In this document: one piece after another, positions 25,778 through 33,945 of the stretch
Numbering within the stretch: position 1 is the first letter of the stretch
Layout of the letters: each line of letters begins with the position of its first letter
NCBI RefSeq assembly: GCF_007109225.1
Contig: NZ_VJZK01000003.1
Span: 1-64,000, forward strand
Direction of reading: 5' to 3'
From: Flavobacterium sp. GT3R68
Lineage (GTDB): Bacteria > Bacteroidota > Bacteroidia > Flavobacteriales > Flavobacteriaceae
Length of the DNA: 64,000 bases
The notes under the pieces: model-generated
What the model was told of the DNA's origin: nothing
The model's input: the letters and a program-made list of their open reading frames with translations, nothing else
Database searches by the model: none
Program-made: the position numbers and the translations under genes

Positions 25778-26932
25778 ATGAATTTGAGTGTCTTATTTAA
25801 TCAATATAAAGAGCAAAGCCTTTTTGGCAGATATATTACTTTATTGGAAATTGAACCTCTTATAAATCAATATGGAAAAAAAACTGCAGTACAGAATATA
25901 GGCAAATCTGTTCTTGGCAAACCTATCTATCAACTTGAACTAGGAACTGGTAAAACTAAAATTTTCATCTGGTCACAGATGCACGGAAATGAAAGTACGA
26001 CTACAAAAGCGCTTTTTGATTTCCTTAATTTATTAAATAGTAACTCCGAAATAGCGAAAACCCTGTTGCGGAAGTTCACTTTTTGTTGTTTGCCAATTGT
26101 AAATCCTGACGGCGCCACCTTATACACCCGTGAAAATGCCAATAAAGTTGACTTGAATCGGGATTCTCAAACCTTGACACAACCTGAAAGTCAATTGCTG
26201 AGAGAAGTTTTTGAACGTTTTAAACCACAGTATTGTTTTAATTTGCATGATCAGCGGACTATTTTCGGACTTGAAAATAATCACAATACCGCAACTGTCT
26301 CTTTTTTGTCTCCAGCCTATAATGAGGCAAGAGAGATAAATGATGTCCGCATGAAGGCTATCAACGTAATCTCGGCGATGAATGATACTTTGCAACAGTA
26401 TATTCCCCAGCACATAGGACGATTTGAAGACTCATTTAACATAAACTGTATAGGCGATACTTTTCAGTCGTTAAACACGCCGACCGTTCTTTTTGAGGCT
26501 GGTCATTTTCCAGAAGATTACCATAGAGAAGAGACCCGGAAGTACATTTTTATGGCATTAGTTGCTGGTTGTCAGTTTCTTTCAGAATCGGAAAGTGTTA
26601 GCAACAGATTGCTGGATTATTTGAATATTCCTCAAAATAAAGTGTGTTTTTATGACTTTGTTTATAAAAATGTCAAAATAAATTATGATAATACCGAAAT
26701 AATTACGAATTTTGCCGCTCAATACAAAGAGGAGTTGGTTGATGGTCAGCTTTGTTTCAATGCCTATATCGTTGATATAGGGGATTTGGAAGGTTTTACG
26801 GGTCATTACGAATATGATGCTCAGAAAGCCATGTACTGGGATGGTAGGCAAAATGTTCCGCAATTGGGGCAAAAAGCTAATTTTACTTTAACGAATAATG
26901 TTAAAATAGTTAATGGATTGATAAAAATTTAA
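25778..26932 (+). CDS. M14-family zinc carboxypeptidase
   Basis: Metallocarboxypeptidase-fold protein of 384 residues without a signal peptide, so probably cytosolic. Zinc ligands are H69 and E72 (QMHGNESTT) and H157 (FNLHDQR); the catalytic glutamate is probably E240 (VLFEAGHFP). The substrate-binding NPDGATLYTRENANKVDLNRD segment, described by position 109-129, is well conserved. The last 110 residues form an extra beta-rich domain. Related proteins act on peptides or peptidoglycan fragments; the substrate is not known. It is divergent from the XRE gene, with its promoter covered by two operators, so it is the likely regulated target. Confidence 0.85.
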   Translation: MNLSVLFNQYKEQSLFGRYITLLEIEPLINQYGKKTAVQNIGKSVLGKPIYQLELGTGKTKIFIWSQMHGNESTTTKALFDFLNLLNSNSEIAKTLLRKFTFCCLPIVNPDGATLYTRENANKVDLNRDSQTLTQPESQLLREVFERFKPQYCFNLHDQRTIFGLENNHNTATVSFLSPAYNEAREINDVRMKAINVISAMNDTLQQYIPQHIGRFEDSFNINCIGDTFQSLNTPTVLFEAGHFPEDYHREETRKYIFMALVAGCQFLSESESVSNRLLDYLNIPQNKVCFYDFVYKNVKINYDNTEIITNFAAQYKEELVDGQLCFNAYIVDIGDLEGFTGHYEYDAQKAMYWDGRQNVPQLGQKANFTLTNNVKIVNGLIKI

Positions 26933-27015
26933 AAATTTAACTTTTTTTAAATATAAAAACCTGTTCTTTGTTCTTTGTTTTGAATAATTAGTATATAATA
27001 ATTTTAAATATTTTT

Positions 27016-27495
27016 ATGAGTAAGTTTCGTTTAGATGAAGTCGATCACCAAATTTTGGACATGTTGATTGATAATACAAGAGTTCCGTTTACAGATATTG
27101 CAAAAAAATTGTTGATTTCTGCAGGAACAGTTCACGTGAGAGTTAAGAAAATGGAAGATGCAGGGATTATCATGGGTTCTTCATTGACACTTGATTATGA
27201 AAAATTAGGGTATTCGTTCATCGCTTACGTTGGTGTTTTTTTGAATAATACTTCTCAAACCAAATTTGTTTTGGAGCGTATTAATGAGATTCCATATGTA
27301 ACTGTTGCGCATATCACTACAGGAAAATTCAACATTTTCTGTAAAATAAGAGCTAAAGATACTAAACATGCTAAAGATGTTATCTTTATGATTGATGATA
27401 TCGAAGGTGTTTATAGAACAGAAACGATGATTTCGCTTGATGAAAGTATCAATGATAAAAAACGTTTGATGCATACTATCTTCAAAAATATGTAA
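27016..27495 (+). CDS. Lrp/AsnC family transcriptional regulator
   Basis: DNA-binding regulator of 159 residues. The N-terminal winged helix-turn-helix (about 5-60, ILDMLIDNTRVPFTDIAKKL) is followed by an Lrp/AsnC ligand-binding alpha-beta sandwich (about 70-150, with VTVAHITTGKFNIFCKI). Proteins of this family respond to amino acids and bind as dimers to octamers. The gene is monocistronic: AT-rich upstream region with no clear -7 box, and a strong terminator downstream. No palindrome suggesting autoregulation stands out upstream. Confidence 0.92.
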   Translation: MSKFRLDEVDHQILDMLIDNTRVPFTDIAKKLLISAGTVHVRVKKMEDAGIIMGSSLTLDYEKLGYSFIAYVGVFLNNTSQTKFVLERINEIPYVTVAHITTGKFNIFCKIRAKDTKHAKDVIFMIDDIEGVYRTETMISLDESINDKKRLMHTIFKNM

Positions 27496-27516
27496 TTCAT
27501 TTTTGAATAAAATACA

Positions 27517-27551
27517 AACCTCATTTGCCTTGGTAAATGAGGTTTTTTTAT
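27517..27551 (+). terminator. Rho-independent terminator
   Basis: Ten-base stem AACCTCATTT/AAATGAGGTT (27517-27526, 27535-27544) and T run. Confidence 0.9.
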
Positions 27552-27582
27552 TTAATTTAGGTGAATCTAACAAAAAAACACA

Positions 27583-28098
27583 ATGAAATCAGACCAATTA
27601 CCAGTTACCGAATATGCCAGTTATTATTCCAGTTACATTCAGGCGTTAGAAAATGTAGAATTGATTGAGGAATTAGAAGTTTCCGTGCACGAATTTATTC
27701 GTTTTGTACAAAATATTCCAATGGATAAATTTGATTACCGTTACTCGGAAGGCAAATGGACTATTAAGGATATAATCCAGCATCTGATTGACGCGGAGCG
27801 TATTTTCAGTTATCGTGCATTGAGAATCTCAAGAAATGACAAGACGCCGTTACCCGGTTTTGAAGAGAATGATTATGTGGAGAACACAAATGCAAATGAT
27901 AGGGGTATTCAGGATTTACTGACCGAAATGGCGGTAGTGCGACAATCAACAATATCTCTTTACAAGAGTTTTACCCAAGAACAGCTACAACGAATTGGAA
28001 CGGCATCTGATAAGGAAGTTTCTGTTCGTGCCATCGGATTTATTATTATTGGACATCAAAAACACCATCAGAGAATATTCCAGGAAAGATATCTTTAA
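27583..28098 (+). CDS. DinB family protein (putative metal-dependent hydrolase/transferase)
   Basis: DinB/YfiT-type four-helix-bundle protein of 171 residues. The conserved metal-binding histidines are visible: one in IQHLIDAER near residue 67 and a C-terminal pair in GHQKHHQRIF. The phrase YSEGKWTIKDI is typical of the family. Members include bacillithiol-type thiol transferases, but most are uncharacterised. No thiol-pathway gene is nearby. It converges with the glycosylase gene, with one base between the stops. Confidence 0.8.
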   Translation: MKSDQLPVTEYASYYSSYIQALENVELIEELEVSVHEFIRFVQNIPMDKFDYRYSEGKWTIKDIIQHLIDAERIFSYRALRISRNDKTPLPGFEENDYVENTNANDRGIQDLLTEMAVVRQSTISLYKSFTQEQLQRIGTASDKEVSVRAIGFIIIGHQKHHQRIFQERYL

Positions 28099-28099
28099 T

Positions 28100-28576
28100 T
28101 TACTTTAAAAATTCAGACCATATTTTGAGTTTGTTTTCAAAAGACATCGTATTGGCAGGACTTGTTGAAGGCATTACATAATAAGTGATGCCTTGTATCT
28201 GGCCAAATTTCCTCAAAAAATATTTGTGGCTTTCCTTTCCGTTGAAAACGATTTTTTTTATTAGTGGGAACTCCTGAAAAAGGGTGTCAAAATCATTTTC
28301 CTTGTGATTTTTGATGTGAATATCCAGACTTCCCTTGCGTTCACAGTATTCCAACACATCCCAAAGGCCGACTTTATTTTTAAGAAGGATTTTTATTTTT
28401 TCCTCAAAAAGCTTCGGAACAGTTTCGTTGCCGAATAAATTATAGATGATGGGCCAAAAATGATTTCGCTTATACGCATAATACTCCTGCCTGGCGAGTG
28501 AGGTAGCACCAGGCATGGTTCCTAAAATGAGAATTTCGGTGTCATTTTCTATTATTGGTCGAAAAGAACTAATCAT
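28100..28576 (-). CDS. DNA-deoxyinosine glycosylase-like protein (uracil-DNA glycosylase superfamily)
   Basis: 158 residues of the uracil-DNA glycosylase fold. Motif LILGTMPGATSL, followed by YYAYKRNHFWPII, matches the hypoxanthine-DNA glycosylase group (family 6), and the second motif is MPSTSPAN. It would remove deaminated adenine (hypoxanthine) or related bases from DNA. Its start codon overlaps the recQ stop by one base (TAATG), so the two repair genes are translationally coupled. Confidence 0.82.
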   Translation of the reverse strand: MISSFRPIIENDTEILILGTMPGATSLARQEYYAYKRNHFWPIIYNLFGNETVPKLFEEKIKILLKNKVGLWDVLEYCERKGSLDIHIKNHKENDFDTLFQEFPLIKKIVFNGKESHKYFLRKFGQIQGITYYVMPSTSPANTMSFENKLKIWSEFLK

Positions 28577-30693
28577 TAATTTATTGGTATTTGATTTTCT
28601 TTTTCAATTATGGCCAGGCCAATCCGGATTTTATCATAAGAAACCATTTCTTCGAAATAATCAAAATAGGGTTTCAGTGCATTGGGTGAATCTAATTCAA
28701 CTTTCGCTTCCTTGATTTTTATCACTTCTTCATTTGAAACAAATCCGCTTAAATCGATGTCATTTCCATCAGTGTATAATTTTGCCAAATGGGAAATAAC
28801 GGTTGGAATTCCCAATTTTCTTTTGGTGGCAATATCCACTGCGTTAAGCCCGCTTTGATATAATGCCAGTGTCTCTTTATATGTGCTTGATTCTTTTTTA
28901 ATCTTTGATGATTTACTCTTCTGGAAATCAATAATCGCTTTGATGAATGCGTCGCCATACTTCTCCAATTTGGCTTTCCCCACACCGTCAATCGTGATTA
29001 ATTCCTCGTCACTCATCGGTCTTTGTGATTCCATTTGGCGTAAAGCCGCATCACTAAAGATGATATAGGCCGGAACGTCTTCTTCTTTTGCGATTTTAAA
29101 CCGAATTTTTCTCAATATTTCAAAAAGAGAATCTGGTGATGTCTTAATTTTTTGCGTTTTGGCTTCTGATTTATCGATGCTGATTTTTTGAACGGCAGTT
29201 AATTGCACTTTTTCGCCATCAAACAACACTTTGCTAGCAAACGCGGTCAGCCTGATTTTATTTTGTTGGTGAAACGCAATTTCACAATAACCTAAATTAA
29301 TCAGTTGAATTAAATACTGATTCCAATCGTACCACGAAATATCCGCACCAATACCATATGTTTTTAAATGTTGGTATTCATTTTCAAAGATATGAGCATT
29401 TTTAGAACCTCTTAAAAAATCAATAATGACAGGCAAGGGTTCTCTTTCCTGTAGACGGCTGATAGCTGATAATGCCTTTTGGGTAATGATGGTTCCATCA
29501 AAAAAGGAAGGTGGATTTTTACAGATATCACAGTTTCCGCAATTTTCGGTCACCAGTTCGCCAAAATAGGATAGGAGTATTTTTCTGCGGCAGCTCAAAG
29601 CATCTGCATATTGTTTCATGCGGTCAAGCTTTGCTAGTTGGACTTCAGAATTCAATCCTTCGGAAGCGAATTTTTGCAATTGGATTACATCACCATAGCT
29701 TTCAAATAAAATAGTTTCTGACGGCAATCCATCCCGTCCGGCACGCCCAATTTCCTGGTAATACCCCTCAATGTTTTTAGGCAGGTTATAATGGATTACC
29801 CATCGCACATTCGATTTATCGATACCCATTCCAAAAGCAATGGTTGCGCAAACTACCTGGCAATCGTCATTGATGAATTCGTCCTGGGTTTTGGATCGGG
29901 TGGTGTTGTCCAAACCCGCGTGATAGGCTTTGGCTTGGATTCCAGCCTTAAGTAATTTTCCGGCGAGTTCTTCAGTTGTTTTTCGGCTTAAGCAATAAAC
30001 GATACCAGATTCGTTCGGCTTTTCTGAGACAAACTCGATGATTTGTTTTACACGGTCAAGAGCAGGACGAACCTCTAAACTTAAATTTTTTCTATCGAAA
30101 GAAGCAACGAAAACTTTGTTACAAACAAGATTTAATTGCGTACTAATGTCTTCACGTGTAGCCTTATCAGCGGTTGCAGTTAAAGCTAAGATTGGAGTGG
30201 AGGGGAAGCGGTTTTTCAGATACCCCAAGTTGGTATATGCCGGGCGAAAATCGTGTCCCCAGGCAGAAATACAATGGGCTTCATCTACAGCAATAAGACT
30301 GATGTTTAATTCACTGAAAATATTATCCAGATATGACAGACTTTCGGGAGCAATATACACCAACTTCACTGTATTCTCTTTTAGGCTTTGTATATGATTT
30401 TGCTGTTCAGCTTGTGTTTGGCTGCTGTTGATAAAGCAAGCGTTGATCCCATTTGCCTTCAAACTGTCCACCTGGTCTTTCATTAAGGCGATTAGTGGAG
30501 AAATAACAATGGTTATCCCGGGAAATAATAACGCAGGCAATTGAAAGCAAATCGATTTCCCTCCACCGGTTGGCATTATGGCGAGAGCATCCTGACCGGA
30601 AAGGATAGTATGGATTATCTCTTCCTGATTAGGCCGGAATTTTTCGAAACCAAAATTCTCTTTAAGTGTTGTATGTAAAATTTGAGTAGTCAT
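28576..30693 (-). CDS. recQ: ATP-dependent DNA helicase RecQ
   Basis: 3'-5' DNA helicase of 705 residues for recombination and fork repair. Walker A is TGGGKS (42-47), motif II DEAH is at 137-140 with the RecQ-specific aromatic-rich loop CISAWGHDFR following, and motif VI is QEIGRAGRDG. The RQC domain has the zinc-binding cysteines (ENCGNCDIC). An HRDC domain (about 530-605) and a further helix-turn-helix-like C-terminal region of about 100 residues follow, making it longer than E. coli RecQ. It is upstream of and coupled to the glycosylase gene. Confidence 0.97.
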   Translation of the reverse strand: MTTQILHTTLKENFGFEKFRPNQEEIIHTILSGQDALAIMPTGGGKSICFQLPALLFPGITIVISPLIALMKDQVDSLKANGINACFINSSQTQAEQQNHIQSLKENTVKLVYIAPESLSYLDNIFSELNISLIAVDEAHCISAWGHDFRPAYTNLGYLKNRFPSTPILALTATADKATREDISTQLNLVCNKVFVASFDRKNLSLEVRPALDRVKQIIEFVSEKPNESGIVYCLSRKTTEELAGKLLKAGIQAKAYHAGLDNTTRSKTQDEFINDDCQVVCATIAFGMGIDKSNVRWVIHYNLPKNIEGYYQEIGRAGRDGLPSETILFESYGDVIQLQKFASEGLNSEVQLAKLDRMKQYADALSCRRKILLSYFGELVTENCGNCDICKNPPSFFDGTIITQKALSAISRLQEREPLPVIIDFLRGSKNAHIFENEYQHLKTYGIGADISWYDWNQYLIQLINLGYCEIAFHQQNKIRLTAFASKVLFDGEKVQLTAVQKISIDKSEAKTQKIKTSPDSLFEILRKIRFKIAKEEDVPAYIIFSDAALRQMESQRPMSDEELITIDGVGKAKLEKYGDAFIKAIIDFQKSKSSKIKKESSTYKETLALYQSGLNAVDIATKRKLGIPTVISHLAKLYTDGNDIDLSGFVSNEEVIKIKEAKVELDSPNALKPYFDYFEEMVSYDKIRIGLAIIEKENQIPIN

Positions 30694-30716
30694 TCGGTTT
30701 ACTTGAAACTTATGAA

Positions 30717-30748
30717 ATAAAAAAAGGAACTCCGAAAAGAGCTCCTTT
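30717..30748 (-). terminator. Terminator of the acidic-protein gene
   Basis: Hairpin 30723-30732 with 30739-30748 (one mismatch), followed on the minus strand by a T run (A run at 30717-30725). Confidence 0.75.
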
Positions 30749-30765
30749 AATGTATTTAAGTTAGG

Positions 30766-31173
30766 TTAATCTTCGTCATCTTCATCGTCTTCATCAGCAA
30801 TATCGTTGGTATCCATATCATCCTCATCTTCCTCATCATCGGTCTCCGGCTTATCCACATTCAAATCGTCATCCTCCTCGTCCCCTGTGGCATCATCATC
30901 ATCTTCATCAAGGTCAATTCCTTTGATACCTTCCAATGGAACGATAATATCATCATCTTCATCAAAATTGATGATTCGGTCAGATAACTTGGTGCTTATT
31001 TTTACCAGGAAAATAGTATCTTCAGTTTTTACCTCTACCGCTTCAATGGTTTCATTTTTATGATTTTTAAAACGGATAATATTTGAATCATCGTATCCGT
31101 CAGGAAATCGTTCCACTAACAGGGATAAAATCTCATTAGTCAATTTGGCGTAATCAACAATTACTCTTTTCAT
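30766..31173 (-). CDS. Small protein with very acidic tail, unknown function
   Basis: 135 residues. The first 75 form a compact alpha-beta unit (YAKLTNEILSLLVERFPDGY, IEAVEVKTEDTIFLVKIS). The last 50 or so are almost all Asp and Glu with short uncharged breaks. Similar Bacteroidota proteins are sometimes labelled DNA primase in databases, but no primase motif is present, so that name should not be used. The acidic tail suggests binding of a basic partner or mimicry of nucleic acid; inference only. It lies 10 bases downstream of the deoxyhypusine synthase-like gene and is probably co-transcribed. Confidence 0.75.
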   Translation of the reverse strand: MKRVIVDYAKLTNEILSLLVERFPDGYDDSNIIRFKNHKNETIEAVEVKTEDTIFLVKISTKLSDRIINFDEDDDIIVPLEGIKGIDLDEDDDDATGDEEDDDLNVDKPETDDEEDEDDMDTNDIADEDDEDDED

Positions 31174-31183
31174 AAAAATTCTA

Positions 31184-32155
31184 TTATAAATCTAATAAAT
31201 AAGCAAAAATTAAAGGTGCTACAATTGTGGCATCCGACTCGATGATAAACTTAGGTGTATGGATATCCAATTTTCCCCAAGTGATTTTTTCATTTGGAAC
31301 AGCTCCGGAATATGACCCGTAACTGGTCGTAGAATCAGAAATCTGGCAGAAATAGCTCCAAAAAGGGACATCATGCATTTCCATATCCTGATACAACATT
31401 GGTACAACACAAATTGGAAAATCTCCTGCAATTCCACCACCAATTTGGAAGAAACCTACGCCATTACTACTGTTTTTTGAATACCAGTCCGCTAGAAACG
31501 TCATGTATTCAATTCCAGATTTCATTGTGAAAGCTTTTAATTCTCCTTTGATAACATAGGATGCAAATATATTTCCCATTGTACTATCTTCCCAACCCGG
31601 AACGATAATAGGAAGGTTTTTTTCGGCAGCGGCATACATCCAGCTGTCTTTCAAATCAATTTCATAATATTCCTCAAGAACTCCTGATAATAACATTTTA
31701 TACATGAATTCATGCGGTAAGTAACGTTCCCCTTTATTATCGGCATCTTTCCAAATTTCGTAAATATGTTTTTGCAAACGACGGAAAGCCTCATGCTCAG
31801 GAATACAGGTATCAGTTACTCGGTTAAGTCCTCTTTCCAATAAATCCCATTCTTCTTGTGGAGTTAAATCCCGATAATTTGGAACTCTTTCATAATGAGA
31901 GTGAGCCACTAGATTCATAATATCTTCTTCAAGATTGGCACCTGTACAAGAAATAATCTGAACTTTATCCTGACGGATCATTTCCGCGAAAATTTTTCCA
32001 ATTTCGGCAGTACTCATTGCTCCAGCCATGGTTACCATCATTTTTGCTCCATTGGCTAACTGTTGTTCATAACCTTTTGCGGCATCAACTAAAGCTGCAG
32101 CATTGAAGTGCAGATAATGCTTTTCAATAAACTGACTGATTGGTCCTTTACTCAT
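31184..32155 (-). CDS. Deoxyhypusine synthase-like protein
   Basis: 323 residues of the deoxyhypusine synthase family, NAD-binding fold, with MVTMAGAMSTAEIGKIF near the N-terminus and QIGGGIAGDFPI near residue 240. In the eukaryotic and archaeal enzymes the glycine-rich loop is GGGVxKH, with the essential lysine. Here that lysine is replaced (GGGIAGD), as appears usual for the bacterial DHS-like branch. Classical hypusine formation is thus unlikely; no eIF5A exists in bacteria, and EF-P is encoded separately at 61760. The arginine decarboxylase directly upstream suggests a polyamine role such as homospermidine formation; that is inference. Confidence 0.82.
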   Translation of the reverse strand: MSKGPISQFIEKHYLHFNAAALVDAAKGYEQQLANGAKMMVTMAGAMSTAEIGKIFAEMIRQDKVQIISCTGANLEEDIMNLVAHSHYERVPNYRDLTPQEEWDLLERGLNRVTDTCIPEHEAFRRLQKHIYEIWKDADNKGERYLPHEFMYKMLLSGVLEEYYEIDLKDSWMYAAAEKNLPIIVPGWEDSTMGNIFASYVIKGELKAFTMKSGIEYMTFLADWYSKNSSNGVGFFQIGGGIAGDFPICVVPMLYQDMEMHDVPFWSYFCQISDSTTSYGSYSGAVPNEKITWGKLDIHTPKFIIESDATIVAPLIFAYLLDL

Positions 32156-32251
32156 TGTTGTGTATTTGTTTTTATTCTTGATTTAAAAGTATAAAGTTAA
32201 AGTTACGATTGAAAATATAATTTCCTACATCGAAAACTAAAAACTTTGAAA

Positions 32252-33652
32252 TTATTTTTTATTGTAGCCCAATATTTTTAAAACTTCTTCTGATGTCTGG
32301 TGATCAGAAAAAACTTCGGTGCCTAATATTCCGTTTTCATCCCTGTCAATCAGAATATGCTGTGGCTGTGGAATCAGGCAGTGATGCAATCCTCCGTAAC
32401 CGCCAATGGTTTCCTGATAGGCCCCTGTATTAAAGAAACCGATGTATAAAGGTTTTTCTTTGTTGTATTTAGGCAAATAAATGGCATTCATATTTTGCTC
32501 TGAATTGTAATAATCATCACTGTCACAAGTCATTCCGCCTAGTAATACCCGTTCGTATTGATCGTTCCAGCGGTTGATAGCCAGCATGATAAAACGCTTA
32601 TTGATTGCCCACGTATCGGGTAAGGTAGTGATGAAAGATGAGTCAATCATGTTCCATTTTTCCCTGTCATTTTGTTGTTTCTGATACAAGACCTGGTAAA
32701 TAGCACCTCCACTTTCTCCAACTGTGAAAGAACCGAATTCGGTAAATATATTTGGAACATCCACTTCAGCTTCCTCACAGGCAATCTTAATCTGATTGAT
32801 GATTTCGTCAATCATATATTGGTAGTCGTATTCAAAAGCCAGGGAATTTTTGATAGGGAATCCACCACCAATATTCAGGCCGTCTAACGAAGGACACTCT
32901 TTTTTCAGGGCAATATATACTTTAATACATTTAACCAATTCGTTCCAATAATAAGCATTATCATTGATACCAGTATTGATAAAAAAGTGCAGCATTTTCA
33001 GTTCCAGATTTTTATTTTCCTGAATTTGCTTTTTATAAAAGTTGACGATGTTTTTATATCCAATTCCTAAACGGGACGTATAAAATTCGAATTTTGGTTC
33101 TTCCTCAGCGGCAATCCGGATTCCAATTTTAAATTTCCCTTTAATCTGTGCCTGAAGCAAATCCAATTCTTCATAATTATCAATAATCGGAATAGTGTTT
33201 TTATGACCGTTGTTGATAATTCTTGCAATGTTTTCAATGTATTGGTCTCTTTTGAAACCATTACAGATTACATAGGTGCTTTTGTTTATTTTTCCCGATT
33301 CCAATAAATTTTCAACAATATTAATGTCAAAAGCGGAAGAGGTTTCTATGTGTATGTTATTTTTAAATGCCTCATTCATGATATATTCAAAATGAGAACT
33401 TTTGGTGCAATAGCAGTAATAATATTTCCCTTCGTATTTATTTTTCTCCATTGCATGACGGAACCACCCTTTGGCTCTGTTGATGTTTTTGGAAATTTGT
33501 GGTAAATACGTAAATTTAAGAGGCGTTCCGTATTGTTCAACCAATTTCATCAAATCAATATTGTGAAATTGTAAGTTGTCTTTGTTCAGTGTGAACTCCT
33601 CTTGAGGGAAATAGTAAGTTTGATTTATTAAGTCGAAATATTTTGTATTCAT
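32252..33652 (-). CDS. speA: Arginine decarboxylase (PLP fold III)
   Basis: Forms agmatine from arginine, the first step of polyamine synthesis; 466 residues. It belongs to the alanine-racemase-fold decarboxylases: the PLP lysine is in YCYCTKSSHFEYI, a glycine-rich phosphate-binding stretch is GLNIGGGFPI, and the C-terminal active-site motif is GGMTCDSDDYY. It is shorter than E. coli SpeA (about 660) and matches the Bacteroidota form. A 235-base leader with foldable sequence precedes it, from a promoter at 33925-33894. The deoxyhypusine synthase-like gene follows 96 bases downstream on the same strand. Confidence 0.88.
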   Translation of the reverse strand: MNTKYFDLINQTYYFPQEEFTLNKDNLQFHNIDLMKLVEQYGTPLKFTYLPQISKNINRAKGWFRHAMEKNKYEGKYYYCYCTKSSHFEYIMNEAFKNNIHIETSSAFDINIVENLLESGKINKSTYVICNGFKRDQYIENIARIINNGHKNTIPIIDNYEELDLLQAQIKGKFKIGIRIAAEEEPKFEFYTSRLGIGYKNIVNFYKKQIQENKNLELKMLHFFINTGINDNAYYWNELVKCIKVYIALKKECPSLDGLNIGGGFPIKNSLAFEYDYQYMIDEIINQIKIACEEAEVDVPNIFTEFGSFTVGESGGAIYQVLYQKQQNDREKWNMIDSSFITTLPDTWAINKRFIMLAINRWNDQYERVLLGGMTCDSDDYYNSEQNMNAIYLPKYNKEKPLYIGFFNTGAYQETIGGYGGLHHCLIPQPQHILIDRDENGILGTEVFSDHQTSEEVLKILGYNKK

Positions 33653-33888
33653 TTATTTGTCAGGAATTTAGATTAAAAGTAATTGAAAAAATTAAATTAA
33701 TCTAATTTTCAAACCCGAATATTTGCATAAATTATTTGAAGTTTCTCCCTATAAATGATGGAGTATTGAAAAACATCAAAATTGAGGAACCCCGTAAAGG
33801 CAGAAAAACTGCTCCATAATTCCGTTAGGAGATGGCTGTTTGTGCTTCCGCAGAGGGAAAGTTGGCTTGTATTTTGGTGTTTATTCAT
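33653..33888 (-). promoter_or_regulatory. Long 5' leader of speA, with possible 59-codon reading frame
   Basis: About 235 bases between the predicted start of transcription (near 33888) and the speA ATG. Minus-strand hairpins include GCAG/CTGC with a T5 loop (about 33815-33803), CCAT/ATGG just before it, and AGATTAA/TTAATCT next to speA (33703-33697 with 33676-33670). A reading frame of 59 codons runs 33888-33709 (MNKHQNTSQL ... ANIRV). Its ATG lies at the predicted transcription start, so it would be leaderless or not translated. Candidate attenuator, riboswitch-like leader or regulatory upstream frame. Confidence 0.5.
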
Positions 33889-33893
33889 TAAGG

Positions 33894-33925
33894 CAAATGT
33901 AAAAAATAATATATCCGACTTGCAA
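33894..33925 (-). promoter_or_regulatory. Promoter of the speA leader
   Basis: Minus strand TTG (33925-33923), 21-base spacer, TACATTTG (33901-33894). It lies just downstream of the aroB stop, so speA has its own promoter. Confidence 0.7.
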
Positions 33926-33945
33926 CCCTTTTCAGTAAAAAAATG

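Noticed and set aside
30806..31063. Serine-rich reading frame opposite the acidic-tail gene
   Set aside because: It is the antisense of the Asp/Glu tail (GAC/GAT/GAA read backwards gives Ser-rich sequence).
30766..31173. DNA primase label for the acidic-tail protein
   Set aside because: No primase motif is present; the label is probably a database carry-over.
31184..32155. True deoxyhypusine synthase annotation
   Set aside because: The catalytic lysine of the family is absent and bacteria lack eIF5A, so only a family-like label is justified.
33803..33850. Guanidine-II (mini-ykkC) riboswitch in the speA leader
   Set aside because: ACGG occurs twice, but I cannot see the required pair of matched hairpins with ACGR terminal loops.
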